Part shown: positions 9,935 through 19,567 of the stretch, in pieces
Position numbering within the stretch: position 1 is the first letter of the stretch
Layout: every line of letters begins with the position of its first letter
DNA from: Debaryomyces hansenii CBS767
Lineage: Eukaryota; Ascomycota; Pichiomycetes; Serinales; Debaryomycetaceae
Assembly: GCF_000006445.2 (NCBI RefSeq)
Contig: NC_006048.2
Coordinates: 1,426,001-1,490,000, forward strand
DNA: 64,000 bases
Reading direction: 5' to 3'
Position numbers and translations under genes: made by a program
The notes under the pieces: model-generated
Told to the model about the DNA's origin: nothing
The model's database searches: none
The model's input: only the letters and a program-made list of their open reading frames with translations

Positions 9935-11020
9935 GAGGGTTTCATTTGCCCTATTCCCGCTCAGACGGGTATTTGATGTTGTAATATGGTTGTGGGTATT
10001 AAAAGGAAATTAATTTATTTGGTTATTTATCGTATTACACTGGTAAATCGGGAAATAATTATGTATTATATATTACGTATAAGGTTGGAATCTTTAAGTA
10101 GATTGTCAAAATATATGTCTTGTATTATACAAGATGATATGTTCCAGGAGTGGACTGTATTGTTTTTAGATTATTTATAATACAGACAAGACTATACGGA
10201 TATTCGTGGCACAAACATGAATGCTAATAGCCTTCGGTCCTTCCTAGTTCGCCTACGACCTGCTACGACCATGACAGACCATCATGTCCTATTTGCGTAT
10301 TGCGTACCGTCTTCGACTGCAAAATTTACATCGTAAGCTTTCTGTTCACGATTTAGCTTCCCTGATCTGGTGGCTCTCTTGATTGCAAAAAATGTTCCCC
10401 ATGATTTGATTATTTTCCTTCTTATGACTCTATCTTACATCTCTCGTGATTTGGCCATGTTATACTTAGACATCGAAGTATCATGTCCCATTACTAGCCG
10501 TACGTCGCATCCACTATTGCCAGTAATACCCGCACCGCCTTCCGTGGAATCGTAATCTCTAATATTCTAAACTGATACAATCGTAACTACATGTAGGTGC
10601 TAAACACGAAAACTACATTATTCAGACGGTATTGAGTCTTGGTTGGCTCCGTTCTACATGGAAGCCTACGTTAAGTTTGATGTCCGAGTAACAGTAGAGT
10701 CGTAATCTCATCTTTTCATAAATAACAACTGAACTTGCACTCAATAGATCTACCGGGCTAGAGAGGACGTCCACACGGGGGATAATTCAATCCAGCATGA
10801 CCGCTCATTGCAAGTGTCCCGGCTTTTTAGCATAGAGAACAAGTTAATCAGCCAATACAGAACATTTTCGTGGCCATTTATGGTATCAAAATTATTAGTA
10901 CTCAAATTTATTCGCGTTCTGAAACTTTCCCGCCTGACATCAAAAATGGTTGTTGTGGTTCGTACTAGTAAGAAGAACAATTCATTATCCTATATTTCAT
11001 TGTGAAATAACACTAAAACC
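9935..11020. other. Intergenic region upstream of DAD1
   Basis: About 1.1 kb without a supported gene. Short frames start at TTG or GTG and have no family resemblance. The part 10200-10560 is less AT-rich than its surroundings and contains repeated CTACGACC-like words (10251-10270), so a non-coding RNA cannot be excluded. No tRNA-like structure was found. Confidence 0.4.
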
Positions 11021-11335
11021 ATGTCAGAATCGTCCACTTATTTTGAGAAACAAAGAGATATGTTGATCCAAGAAATTGGAGTCTCTATTGAGTCAGTAGT
11101 CTACAATTTGGATATCTTGAATAGATCTCTTAACGGGTCTATTTCAGTTGGAAAAGAATTCGACAACGTCGGGAGACTTTGGTCACATTTCTACGATGGG
11201 TTGAATCAATTAAAGGAAAGAAATAATCAAGAAGAGACTAACAAAAATGATCAAGGCGACGCCAACGACGATGATAGTTCGTCAGATGAACATGGATCGT
11301 CGGACGAAGAAATAGACCAAGATCAGGAAAATTAG
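11021..11335 (+). CDS. DAD1: DASH/Dam1 complex subunit Dad1
   Basis: A 104-residue outer-kinetochore protein. YFEKQRDMLIQEI followed by VGKEFDNVGRLWSHFYDGL matches yeast Dad1 (YFIEQRNIVLQEI and VGREFQSVSDLWKTLYDGL). Dad1 is part of the heterodecameric DASH ring that couples kinetochores to microtubule plus ends. The C-terminal third is an acidic tail (DDDSSSDEHGSSDEE) that is not part of the conserved core. Start is the ATG at 11021, shortly after an AT-rich leader. No intron. Confidence 0.92.
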   Translation: MSESSTYFEKQRDMLIQEIGVSIESVVYNLDILNRSLNGSISVGKEFDNVGRLWSHFYDGLNQLKERNNQEETNKNDQGDANDDDSSSDEHGSSDEEIDQDQEN

Positions 11336-11963
11336 GGGATAAATAGCTGCAGACAAGTCAAGGTAGTGAGATTTTTTGTATTGTTCTGATTTGCCCGTTA
11401 TAGCGAGTAATATTTTAAAAGATGTCTTACAAGTGACTTCTGTCATTTCTTCAACACACAAATCGAGATAGTACATATGGGATGCCATACGCTAGCTGTT
11501 TCTACAAGATGCCATACGATTCTGAGATGGGTATTCTGAATCGTTCTGGGTTTGAACCTACCCGTCAAATGTGAAGTATTTCACAAATATGGCAAATAGA
11601 GTATTCCCAAATGTTTACGGAAATCGTGCCGATATAAAAGGTAAGAATACCTAAAGAATTGGAGATGAACTAACCCCATATTCGCGGCAAAAGCCTTACA
11701 CCGGAAAGCCCACACTATAATATGGCTTTCCTTGTTCCGATTGTTGCATATTTGGTAAACAGTACGCCTTCAGTATGATTTGCTATCCCCCCATATTCTG
11801 GGGACATCAACAGATATAATAAATGACCTGTAAAATCTCTCAGATAATTTGTCCGAGATTGCAACCTATATAAGTGGTAAGACATAGTAAGAAATTAGAA
11901 ATAGACAAATAACTAATCGAAAAGTATATAGGTCAATTAAGCCAATTAGGTCAATTCAACGAG
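11336..11963. promoter_or_regulatory. Promoter region of the first butanediol-dehydrogenase-like gene
   Basis: About 630 bases. It holds a duplicated word AGATGCCATACG (about 11480-11520), a TATA-like TATATAAG at 11868, and the 14-base element at 11851-11864 shared with the promoter of the downstream paralogue. No gene. Confidence 0.5.
11851..11864 (+). promoter_or_regulatory. Shared paralogue promoter element, copy 1
   Basis: GTCCGAGATTGCAA, 99 bases before the ATG at 11964 and just ahead of a TATA-like box. The same 14 bases occur before the second dehydrogenase. Because the surrounding intergenic DNA of the two genes has diverged, the element looks retained by selection. Confidence 0.55.
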
Positions 11964-13127
11964 ATGCCAATGAAAGCCATAGTTTACCACGGTAATAAGG
12001 ATATTAGATACACTGATTCACATCCTTCACCTAATATTACCCACGAAACTGAGGTGAAGATTAAGGTCGACTTTTGCGGGATTTGTGGCTCGGACTTACA
12101 TGAATACTTGGACGGACCCATTTTTTTTCAAGGCGAAAAGAGTGAAATTTCGAATATCAGCAAGGTGCAGTGTATGGGTCATGAGATTAGTGGAGAGGTG
12201 GTAGAGATTGGCTCTGAAGTCAAAGCTTTGAAAGTAGGAGAAAAAGTGGTAGTGGAAGCAAGTGGGACTTGTCTAGATAGATATAGATTTCCGGACGCAC
12301 CCAATGTAAAGAAGCCAAATTGTTGTGCGTGCCATGACGACCATCGTAATGCATGCGACCACATTGGATTTGTTGGATTGGGGTTTATGGATGGAGGGTT
12401 TTCGGATTACTGCATTGTGGGGCAAGAACATGTTGTTCCATATCCAGAAGACCTAATTCCTGCTGATGTTGCAGCCATCACGGAACCATTATCTGTAGCT
12501 TGGCACGCTGTGAGAACATCTAATTTTCAACCGGGGCAACTGGCATTAGTCTTGGGTAGCGGACCTATTGGGTTGGCAGCTATTATTGCACTTAAGGGTC
12601 ATAAAGCAGGGAAAATAGTCGTCAGCGAACCAGCATTAAGCAGGCGAGTGCTAGCTCAAGATTTTGGTGCTGAGGTTATAGATCCAAAGGATTACTCATA
12701 CGAGGAATGTATCAAAGCCTTGAAATTGATGACAGTTGATGGATTTGGGTTCCATCACAGTTATGATTGTTCTGGAATTGCTGCAACTTTTAATGCGTCG
12801 GTGCATTCATTAAGGACATTTGGCACTGCAACCAACATTGCTATCTGGCCACATAAACCAATTGACTTTTATCCTATGGATGTAACTTTCAAAGAAAAGG
12901 TTATTACGGGATCGATGTGTACTACTCGACTCGACTTTGAACAAGTAATTGATGCTTATAAAAAAGGGTTAATTGATCCTAACGAAGTCAAAAGGTTTAT
13001 TACTAGTAGGATCCATTTAGAAGATGGTATTGAGAAGGGCTTTATGGAATTGATTAATAACAAAGATAAACATATCAAGATATTAATGACTCCGAACGAA
13101 CAATTTAAAAGAACAAGCCTCACTTAA
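11964..13127 (+). CDS. 2,3-butanediol dehydrogenase-like zinc MDR enzyme, copy A
   Basis: A 387-residue medium-chain zinc dehydrogenase close to yeast Bdh1/Bdh2, NAD-dependent enzymes that interconvert acetoin and 2,3-butanediol. Catalytic zinc region: CGICGSDLHEYLDG with Cys41, GHE with His73-Glu74, and Glu174 in TEPLSVAWHAV. Structural zinc cysteines are in PNCCACHDDHRNAC. The nucleotide-binding loop is LVLGSGPIGLAAI, followed by the acidic KIVVSE. All expected residues are present, so it should be active. A paralogue follows 467 bases downstream on the same strand. First ATG used; a second Met two codons later is also possible. Confidence 0.88.
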   Translation: MPMKAIVYHGNKDIRYTDSHPSPNITHETEVKIKVDFCGICGSDLHEYLDGPIFFQGEKSEISNISKVQCMGHEISGEVVEIGSEVKALKVGEKVVVEASGTCLDRYRFPDAPNVKKPNCCACHDDHRNACDHIGFVGLGFMDGGFSDYCIVGQEHVVPYPEDLIPADVAAITEPLSVAWHAVRTSNFQPGQLALVLGSGPIGLAAIIALKGHKAGKIVVSEPALSRRVLAQDFGAEVIDPKDYSYEECIKALKLMTVDGFGFHHSYDCSGIAATFNASVHSLRTFGTATNIAIWPHKPIDFYPMDVTFKEKVITGSMCTTRLDFEQVIDAYKKGLIDPNEVKRFITSRIHLEDGIEKGFMELINNKDKHIKILMTPNEQFKRTSLT

Positions 13128-13594
13128 TATTCAGGTAAATTCTCTAATTCACATTGTCCGGCAAATTCTTGTACTTAACATTCCTATATACTTATATGAA
13201 CTCCAAGAAGTGAATGTATACTAATTAAATGATGATTATAGACTCATTCACCTTTCTTATGATGAAATGTTCACATTCTCTTGTACTTAATCAATACTTT
13301 CTATCTCATAGGTCTGATTTTGAAATTATTTCTAAATATAGGGGCTTCATTGACTATCCATATGTGGCTGAACATAGCGTAACACACATCTAACACATTT
13401 AGCATGATGTATCACGTTAATGGATGTCGCTCATCGGAGCACAATTAATTAGTCCGAGATTGCAAAATCTAGGGGGTTTCTGTCAAAAAGATAAGGAATT
13501 GGCTAAATAATTGTAAGTAACAAAATTGATCAATTGACAGAATATTACAACTATAACTGCATTTGAGTTCGCCAAATAGACTTATAACTGTTCA
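13128..13594. promoter_or_regulatory. Promoter region of the second butanediol-dehydrogenase-like gene
   Basis: 467 bases between the tandem paralogues, AT-rich, containing the shared element at 13452-13465. No gene. Confidence 0.5.
13452..13465 (+). promoter_or_regulatory. Shared paralogue promoter element, copy 2
   Basis: GTCCGAGATTGCAA, identical to 11851-11864, preceded in both places by AATT plus one base, and 129 bases before the ATG at 13595. Confidence 0.55.
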
Positions 13595-14752
13595 ATGTCC
13601 ATGAAAGCAATTGTTTACCATGGTAATAAGAATCTTGAGTTCACGGAATCGTACCCAGAGCCCGATATTAACCATGGAACTGAAGTTAAAATTAAGATCG
13701 ATTACTGTGGAATTTGTGGTACTGACTTGAAGGAATATTTGGATGGGCCGATTTTTTTTGAAGGTGAAACGAGTGAAATATCAAACCATCGTAAAGTTCA
13801 GTGTATGGGCCATGAAATAAGCGGTGAAATAACAGAAATAGGTTCAGAAGTCAGCAAATTAAAGGTTGGAGAAAAGGTAGTAGTGGAACCGAATGGAACA
13901 TGTCTTGATAGGTATAGATTTCCAGAGACACCAAACTTTGACAAACCTAAGTGTTGTGCCTGCCATGACGGTTATAGTAATGTTTGCGATTACATAGGTT
14001 TGATCGGCTTGGGGTTTACTGATGGTGGGTTTTCTGACTATTGCGTTGTTGGACAAGACCATGTTGTTCCATATCCAGATGATCTTATACCATCAGACGT
14101 TGCTGCATTAACACAGCCAATTGCAGTTGCCTGGCATGCTGTCAGGACATCCAAACTCAAGCCAGGTCAACTGGCTTTGGTTTTGGGCAGTGGCCCCATT
14201 GGTCTAGCTATAATCATTGCTCTCAAGGGACACCTGGCAGGTAAGATTGTTGTTAGTGAACCTGCGTTGGATAGAAGGTTATTGGCCGAAAAGTTAGGTG
14301 TTGAAACAATTAATCCTAAAGAATATACTGCAGAAGAGAATGTTGAAGCTTTGAGAGCAATGACAGATGATGGATTTGGGTTTCATCATAGTTATGATTG
14401 TTCAGGGCTACCAGTTACGTTCAATGCGTCAGTTCATTCGTTACGGACATTTGGTACTGCTACAAATGTTGCCGTTTGGCAACACAAGCCAATTGACTTC
14501 TATCCCATGGATGTCACATACAAAGAAAAGACCGTTACTGGTTCTATGTGTACTACTATTCTTGATTTTGAACAAGTTATCGAAGCCTATAAAAAGGGTC
14601 TAATTGATCCTCGTGAGGTTGAAACTTTTATTACTAGTAAAGTTCATTTAGAAGATGGCATCGAGAAAGGATTTAGAGAGCTACTTTATAACAAAGATGA
14701 TCATATTAAAATTTTATTGTCACCAAAGGAGAGGTACAAGAATACTGCTTGA
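13595..14752 (+). CDS. 2,3-butanediol dehydrogenase-like zinc MDR enzyme, copy B (altered active site)
   Basis: A 385-residue tandem paralogue of the gene at 11964, colinear and very similar along its length. It keeps Cys41 and GHE (73-74), the structural-zinc cysteines (PKCCACHDGYSNVC) and the GSGPIGL loop. It differs at three positions near the catalytic zinc: Ser43 is Thr, His46 is Lys (CGTDLKEYLDG) and Glu174 is Gln (TQPIAVAWHAV). The Glu is conserved in Bdh1 and sorbitol dehydrogenases. The changes suggest altered substrate use or lower activity rather than decay, because the frame is intact and the promoter element is kept. Its codons are more AT-rich than those of copy A. Confidence 0.86.
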   Translation: MSMKAIVYHGNKNLEFTESYPEPDINHGTEVKIKIDYCGICGTDLKEYLDGPIFFEGETSEISNHRKVQCMGHEISGEITEIGSEVSKLKVGEKVVVEPNGTCLDRYRFPETPNFDKPKCCACHDGYSNVCDYIGLIGLGFTDGGFSDYCVVGQDHVVPYPDDLIPSDVAALTQPIAVAWHAVRTSKLKPGQLALVLGSGPIGLAIIIALKGHLAGKIVVSEPALDRRLLAEKLGVETINPKEYTAEENVEALRAMTDDGFGFHHSYDCSGLPVTFNASVHSLRTFGTATNVAVWQHKPIDFYPMDVTYKEKTVTGSMCTTILDFEQVIEAYKKGLIDPREVETFITSKVHLEDGIEKGFRELLYNKDDHIKILLSPKERYKNTA

Positions 14753-14895
14753 CTTTTCTTTATGTATTCGAATTTTATACTGTAATTACGTGCGTTTTAA
14801 TTCTGTGATTAATAGTTTTCGATGAACCTTATATGTGTTTAATATGTTTAATTATGATTAGGTATTTAATTAATATAAGTATGCAATCAGACTAG

Positions 14896-16224
14896 CTATT
14901 TTTTCAAGTAATCGTGTAGTGAATCGACTTTTAGTTTTTTAGAAAGCCCAACCCGGGGTGGTAATCTGGCTCTATTAGTCTTTGAGCAGAGATCAGCCAA
15001 ACTTGTTTTCCGTTTTCTTTCTCTGTTCGAAGGATATGACGGTGGCAACACTGGCGCCTGGATACAATGCTTTTCTTGGTCAGCTGTTTCACGGATATCT
15101 CTAGATTTCATATTGGCAGATTCATGAGTATCCTCAGATCTTAAATCTGAAGATATATCATTTAGGACTTTCTCATTAATCTTATCACAGATATTGCTTA
15201 GTGGTAAATGTGTGTCACGTATGTGATTGATAATATGTGGATCCTGACGAGCACAAGGAGTGGAAACTCGAAGCTGCGATAAAGGTTGGTTATCTTCTAG
15301 TGCTTCATCTAAATATTCCATAATATCACCTTCATTGGATGATTCAACTGATCCATGCTTTATATCGAATATTTCAGAACCACCCTTTACAAGATCTTCG
15401 GCTTGAATATTGACATTAGTGAACTGGGATTCTGAATCAATTACCTCCATCAAGGTGTCATCATAAGCGATCTTTTCATGATCAACAAATATGCTAGTAT
15501 CGAAAGTGCGATTTTGGTCAAACGGGTTAACAGTGGAACTTCTCGAGCCTTTTCTCGATTGAGACGACAGAGCAGTAGAAAGCAATTCTGGTTCCTCTTC
15601 GCTATCGGCAACCGATTCTTCGTCAATTTCAGCGGTCCTCGCCGACTTGGTCAATCTTGTAAAGCTTTCACTAGGTGTTACACCCATAATTGGTAAAGTC
15701 GTTGATCTCTTAATAGGAACATCTTCATTCTCTAGCGTAACCGATGATATCTGACTCTGAATCTCGTCCATTTCGTATCCATTCGATGTTTGAGGTACCA
15801 GCCTCGCCTGTTCGATTGGACAATCGCGGTCGCTTTGCAACAAGTTTATACCATCTTCTATTGGAACCGTTTTCTGGGATTGTGACGACAATAGCACTCC
15901 CATGTCTAATAAATCGATGGTTTTTGCACTTTCTGGCCTTGATGTATTTAAATCCTTCTCTTGTAATGGGCTTCTAGCTGACTTCAAACTAGCTTTATTT
16001 CTGGCAATTAGATCAAGAAAGTCATCTCCCGCTTTGGTATTATCCATTCCATATACATGTATGGTTTTGGGTCTCTTTTTGACTCCAGTAGTACTTTCGG
16101 CGCTAAACAAATTCATCATCAGGCCATTAACTGTATTGTTTTTACTAGACCTTGGCCTATGAAGGGATGGAAGACCGATTGAATTGGGGTTCAAATCCCA
16201 CATTTCATCGTCGAATTTGCCCAT
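14896..16224 (-). CDS. Acidic, Ser-rich nuclear-type protein with RAD51AP1-like C-terminal motif
   Basis: A 442-residue protein that I cannot assign to a family. It begins MGKFDDEMWDLNPN, is rich in Ser, Glu and Asp, and looks mostly disordered, with several possible SQ/TQ sites. The last 25 residues are basic: RLPPRVGLSKKLK...LHDYLKK. This resembles the RAD51-binding motif of vertebrate RAD51AP1 (RLGLSRLARVKPLHP), and KRKRK near residue 408 could be a nuclear signal. A role in recombination or repair is therefore only suggested. The gene is convergent with copy B of the dehydrogenase pair. First ATG used. Confidence 0.75.
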   Translation of the reverse strand: MGKFDDEMWDLNPNSIGLPSLHRPRSSKNNTVNGLMMNLFSAESTTGVKKRPKTIHVYGMDNTKAGDDFLDLIARNKASLKSARSPLQEKDLNTSRPESAKTIDLLDMGVLLSSQSQKTVPIEDGINLLQSDRDCPIEQARLVPQTSNGYEMDEIQSQISSVTLENEDVPIKRSTTLPIMGVTPSESFTRLTKSARTAEIDEESVADSEEEPELLSTALSSQSRKGSRSSTVNPFDQNRTFDTSIFVDHEKIAYDDTLMEVIDSESQFTNVNIQAEDLVKGGSEIFDIKHGSVESSNEGDIMEYLDEALEDNQPLSQLRVSTPCARQDPHIINHIRDTHLPLSNICDKINEKVLNDISSDLRSEDTHESANMKSRDIRETADQEKHCIQAPVLPPSYPSNRERKRKTSLADLCSKTNRARLPPRVGLSKKLKVDSLHDYLKK

Positions 16225-17604
16225 CAGCGCAATATACTGTAAATAAAAGTTTATATAGTTTCCTGGCTGTTTATATTTGAGTCTAACATTAAAAATAACC
16301 GCGCTCCATATTATAGATCAATAGTTTTATGCCTCTTTTCTTTATTGATTCAATTATTCATTCGTTGTCTTCTAATGAAGACAAGGCTTTCTTTGCTAGT
16401 ACATCGATAGTCTTGGGCTGTGGAAATAAACTGGTTCTCACCATTTCGTATATTAACTATCATAATTTTAGAGATTTTGAATTTTTCAGTGAATAAGGTT
16501 AAAGATTAATGAAAGTTGAAATATAGAACTTGATATTGTCTGTATCCAGGCACTTCCGAATCGGCTCTTTACAGGGCAAATGCCAGAAGGATGATAAATA
16601 TTGGTTTATGTCTTTGTCAACATCTACGGTCAACATCCCTACACCTCAACATCCTGTTCCATTCAAACGGCATCTTATGCAACAAGTTAATTTGGAGAGA
16701 AAAGGAGACATGATTACAGCTGTTCGGGCAAATCGATCTTCAATTCCATTGAGGTGTGTCATAGACCTCAGGGGACTATCTAAGAATGCAGGGAATATTC
16801 ATCGATGGATAGTTGCGTACACACGAGAACTTTTTTGGTTCTTGACATTTATTATGTCCTAAGGCAAACCTGTCACCATTCCGGCAATGATAGTTACTCG
16901 GAGGGCTCTATAGTGTGGATTTCTGCATATCCGGCTCTCAATGATAATTAGTAGGTTGCATAATATCGCCGTGTGAAAGGACATCAAATTATCCGCAAGA
17001 TAATCAATTGTTTTTTATAGGTCATTTTTGGTTTAAATGATTTCATTTTTTAGCAAAAAGGACGGCCCAATGATCTATTCATTGGTACACCCAGAAATCA
17101 TTTATGTTGAATTCATAAGCTACATTCTTTTTGGTTTTTCAATAGGAGGGGGGTGCTTTTTGCAATACTGAGACTTTACAATACTTGAAATCTTTGCTTG
17201 AATTCATAATTATAACAATTATTCCAGAGGTAGAATCGAGCATCGAATACCCTAGTGGAGGTTTAGGCTATCCCTCGAGGATTGATCCAATGTGTTTGAA
17301 TAAATGCATGTTAAATTATCCACCTAGGGTTTTGTGTGGTTGCTTCTCTGCTATGACGGATTATTTATAAGAGAGATTCAGAGCTCGAAACTTGTGGCCT
17401 AATGTATGGATTATGATTAAAAGTTTATATCTTTTAGAGCAGCCTAACGCACGCGTCGGTGATGGCAGAAGAGAGATAGGATGATTTTGGGTCGCTTTTC
17501 TATCGGTATGTATTCATTTTGCAATTTACAAAACCATTGACATGATTACTAACGAAACATATTATTAAATGTCAATTAAGATAAAAGAAAGGAATAGTCG
17601 GTAA
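16225..17604. other. Long intergenic region between the 442-residue protein gene and YCP4
   Basis: About 1.4 kb. An 84-codon ATG frame at 16608-16862 (plus strand) has no recognisable family and could be a decayed gene or chance. Short AT-rich runs and a G-run at 17145-17153 are present. No tRNA or repeat found. Confidence 0.4.
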
Positions 17605-18420
17605 TTACATAATAGTACATTTCATACAGCCACCCTTGGCTTCTTCCTTCACTTCAGGAGCAGCTTGTTTGGCTCTTTGAGCGACTTCCTTGGCCTTTTC
17701 AGTAGGCTCTTCTCCAGATTTACCTTTCTCAGTAGGCTCTTCTCCAGACTTAGAGGCTGGTTCATTAGCAGTAGCGGCTGGTTCAGTAGTAGTAGTGGCA
17801 GTAGCGGCCTTAGCACCGACAATCTTAGAGGCGATATTGGCGAAAGCAGCACCTTGAGCATGACAAATCTTCAACTCCAATTCCGATGGTTGTCTAGAAC
17901 CGTCAGAACCAGCGAAGATACCGGAACCCCAAGCAGATGCACCGTGGACTTCATCCAAGTTGGCCATTTCCGCAAATGTGTTAGAGTATCCTAAAGGAAT
18001 ATATGGCATACCATGGTGAACCAAATACGACATGGCATTCTTGATAGTAGATTCTTGTCCACCACCTGCACCACCAGTAGATACAAACATAGCTGCTGGC
18101 TTACCGGATAAAGCACCTTGAGCCCATAAACCACCGGTAGTGCCCCAGAAATCAGCCCATTGTGCTGGGATAGTACCGTATCTGGTAGGAATACCAAATA
18201 CAAAGGCATCGTATTCAACCAAAGTGTCAGTGGACGCAACTGGGTAGTCCAATTTCTCTGGTGCATGCAACATACCCAACACCTCTTCACTCAACGTCTC
18301 TTTAACTTGCAAAATATCGGCCTGAACACCTACGTCTGCTGATTCGATCCCTTCCTTGATCTTCTTGGCCATAACGGCAACATGTCCGTATGTCGAATAG
18401 TAAATGATGGCAACCTTCAT
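17605..18420 (-). CDS. YCP4: Flavodoxin-like NAD(P)H:quinone oxidoreductase with CaaX tail
   Basis: A 271-residue member of the WrbA/Pst2/Rfs1/Ycp4 family of FMN quinone reductases, which protect membranes from quinone-derived oxidants. The flavodoxin fold is clear: AIIYYSTYGHVAVMAKKI (phosphate loop), [31 protein letters not shown] and GSDGSRQPSELEL. After residue 200 comes an Ala/Thr/Glu-rich extension with a near-perfect duplicated KSGEEPTEK, ending GGCMKCTIM. The CTIM CaaX box with a second upstream Cys predicts prenylation and palmitoylation and so plasma-membrane attachment, as described for Candida Ycp4. It is divergent from the PST2-like gene, sharing a promoter with a Yap1-type site. 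Confidence 0.9.
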   Translation of the reverse strand: MKVAIIYYSTYGHVAVMAKKIKEGIESADVGVQADILQVKETLSEEVLGMLHAPEKLDYPVASTDTLVEYDAFVFGIPTRYGTIPAQWADFWGTTGGLWAQGALSGKPAAMFVSTGGAGGGQESTIKNAMSYLVHHGMPYIPLGYSNTFAEMANLDEVHGASAWGSGIFAGSDGSRQPSELELKICHAQGAAFANIASKIVGAKAATATTTTEPAATANEPASKSGEEPTEKGKSGEEPTEKAKEVAQRAKQAAPEVKEEAKGGCMKCTIM

Positions 18421-18833
18421 ATTTGCTTCTATGCTTCTATTGTTGGTCTATTATTATTAGCGAAAGATCAAAAGTTGCAAGATAAAAACTATTTCAATGA
18501 GCGATTGTATTCTTTATAAGTCAAAAAGTCTTCAACGAATTTTCCCTGAATGTCCAATATATGTATATCTATCGTATGTCAGATTAACAATAGCAGAGCC
18601 TCTCAATTAATAAATATTATTAAATTTTTCAAAGATTAGAATCTCCTTATAAATATTGACTAAAATTTTGGTGAGCTAATTTTGTGCGGCGAGAGCTTAC
18701 TAAAATTTACATAATAGAATTATATAAATAGGGATATCCCATTTTACATCAATTGCATCTGAGATAAATCATTATTAGGTTAATTTTCACATCAGCTTAA
18801 TATTAATCCAATTAAAAATATCATATAACAAAA
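18421..18833. promoter_or_regulatory. Divergent promoter of YCP4 and PST2-like genes
   Basis: 413 bases, very AT-rich, between two functionally related oxidative-stress genes. It contains the Yap1/Cap1-type site described separately and a TATA-like run TATATAAATA at about 18721-18730, placed for the plus-strand gene. Confidence 0.55.
18697..18703 (+). promoter_or_regulatory. Yap1/Cap1-type response element TTACTAA
   Basis: Exact match to the yeast AP-1 (Yap1/Cap1) core, 130 bases before the PST2-like ATG. The family is induced by Cap1 in Candida, which makes the site plausible; binding here is inferred. Confidence 0.55.
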
Positions 18834-19436
18834 ATGGCTCAAAAGGTTGCAATTATCATCTATTCCATGTACCACCACATCGCCACTATGGCCGAAGAAG
18901 TCAAGAGGGGTATTGAAGCTGCTGGTGGATCTGCTGACATCTATCAAGTTCCAGAAACCTTAAGTGAAGAAGTCTTGACTAAGTTACATGCTCCAGCCAA
19001 GCCAAACTACCCAATTGCTACCAACGAAACTTTGACCAGTTACAATGCTTTCATGTTTGGTATTCCAACTAGATACGGTAACTATCCAGCTCAATTCAAG
19101 GCATTCTGGGATGCTACTGGTAGTTTATGGGCCCAAGGTGCTTTAGCAGGTAAGATTGCTGGTATTTTCGTTTCCACTGGTACCCCAGGTGGTGGACAAG
19201 AATCTACCGCTATGAATGCTTTATCTTGTTTGACTCACCACGGTATCATTTACGTTCCATTAGGTTACGCAAACTGTTTCGCTCAACTCGCCAACTTGGA
19301 AGAAGTACACGGTTCTTCTCCATGGGGTGCTGGTACTTTTGCCGGTGCTGACGGTTCTAGACAACCAACCAAGTTAGAATTAGAAATTGCCCACATCCAA
19401 GGTAAGACTTTCTACCAAACTGCTTCTAAGTTCTAA
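18834..19436 (+). CDS. PST2: Flavodoxin-like NAD(P)H:quinone oxidoreductase
   Basis: A 200-residue cytosolic-type family member without the C-terminal extension of its neighbour. Motifs: [52 protein letters not shown] and [14 protein letters not shown]. It reduces quinones with NAD(P)H through FMN. Codon use is strongly biased toward preferred codons (GGT, GCT, TCT, CCA), unlike most neighbours, which points to high expression. PST2 versus PST3 cannot be separated by eye. Start ATG follows an A-rich leader with the typical AACAAAA context. Confidence 0.9.
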   Translation: MAQKVAIIIYSMYHHIATMAEEVKRGIEAAGGSADIYQVPETLSEEVLTKLHAPAKPNYPIATNETLTSYNAFMFGIPTRYGNYPAQFKAFWDATGSLWAQGALAGKIAGIFVSTGTPGGGQESTAMNALSCLTHHGIIYVPLGYANCFAQLANLEEVHGSSPWGAGTFAGADGSRQPTKLELEIAHIQGKTFYQTASKF

Positions 19437-19567
19437 GTAGATTATTTTAGCTATATAGTGTTAAATAAATTAGTTGCTTTCAGAAACAGACGGTTGTAGC
19501 TCGACTGAAATACGCACTGGCGGATAATTCCTATTTATTCTACAAAGTAAGAGATTCTGGATTAACA

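Noticed and set aside
11545..11562. GGGTTTGAACCTAC, a B-box-like word on the minus strand
   Set aside because: No matching A box or stems within 100 bases on that strand.
16184..16198. GGGGTTCAAATCCC, a perfect tRNA T-arm-like sequence
   Set aside because: It lies inside the first codons of the 442-residue protein gene, and no A box, anticodon stem or acceptor stem is found at tRNA distance.
16608..16862. 84-codon ATG frame in the long gap before YCP4
   Set aside because: No recognisable family and no supporting context; kept only as a remark in the intergenic entry.
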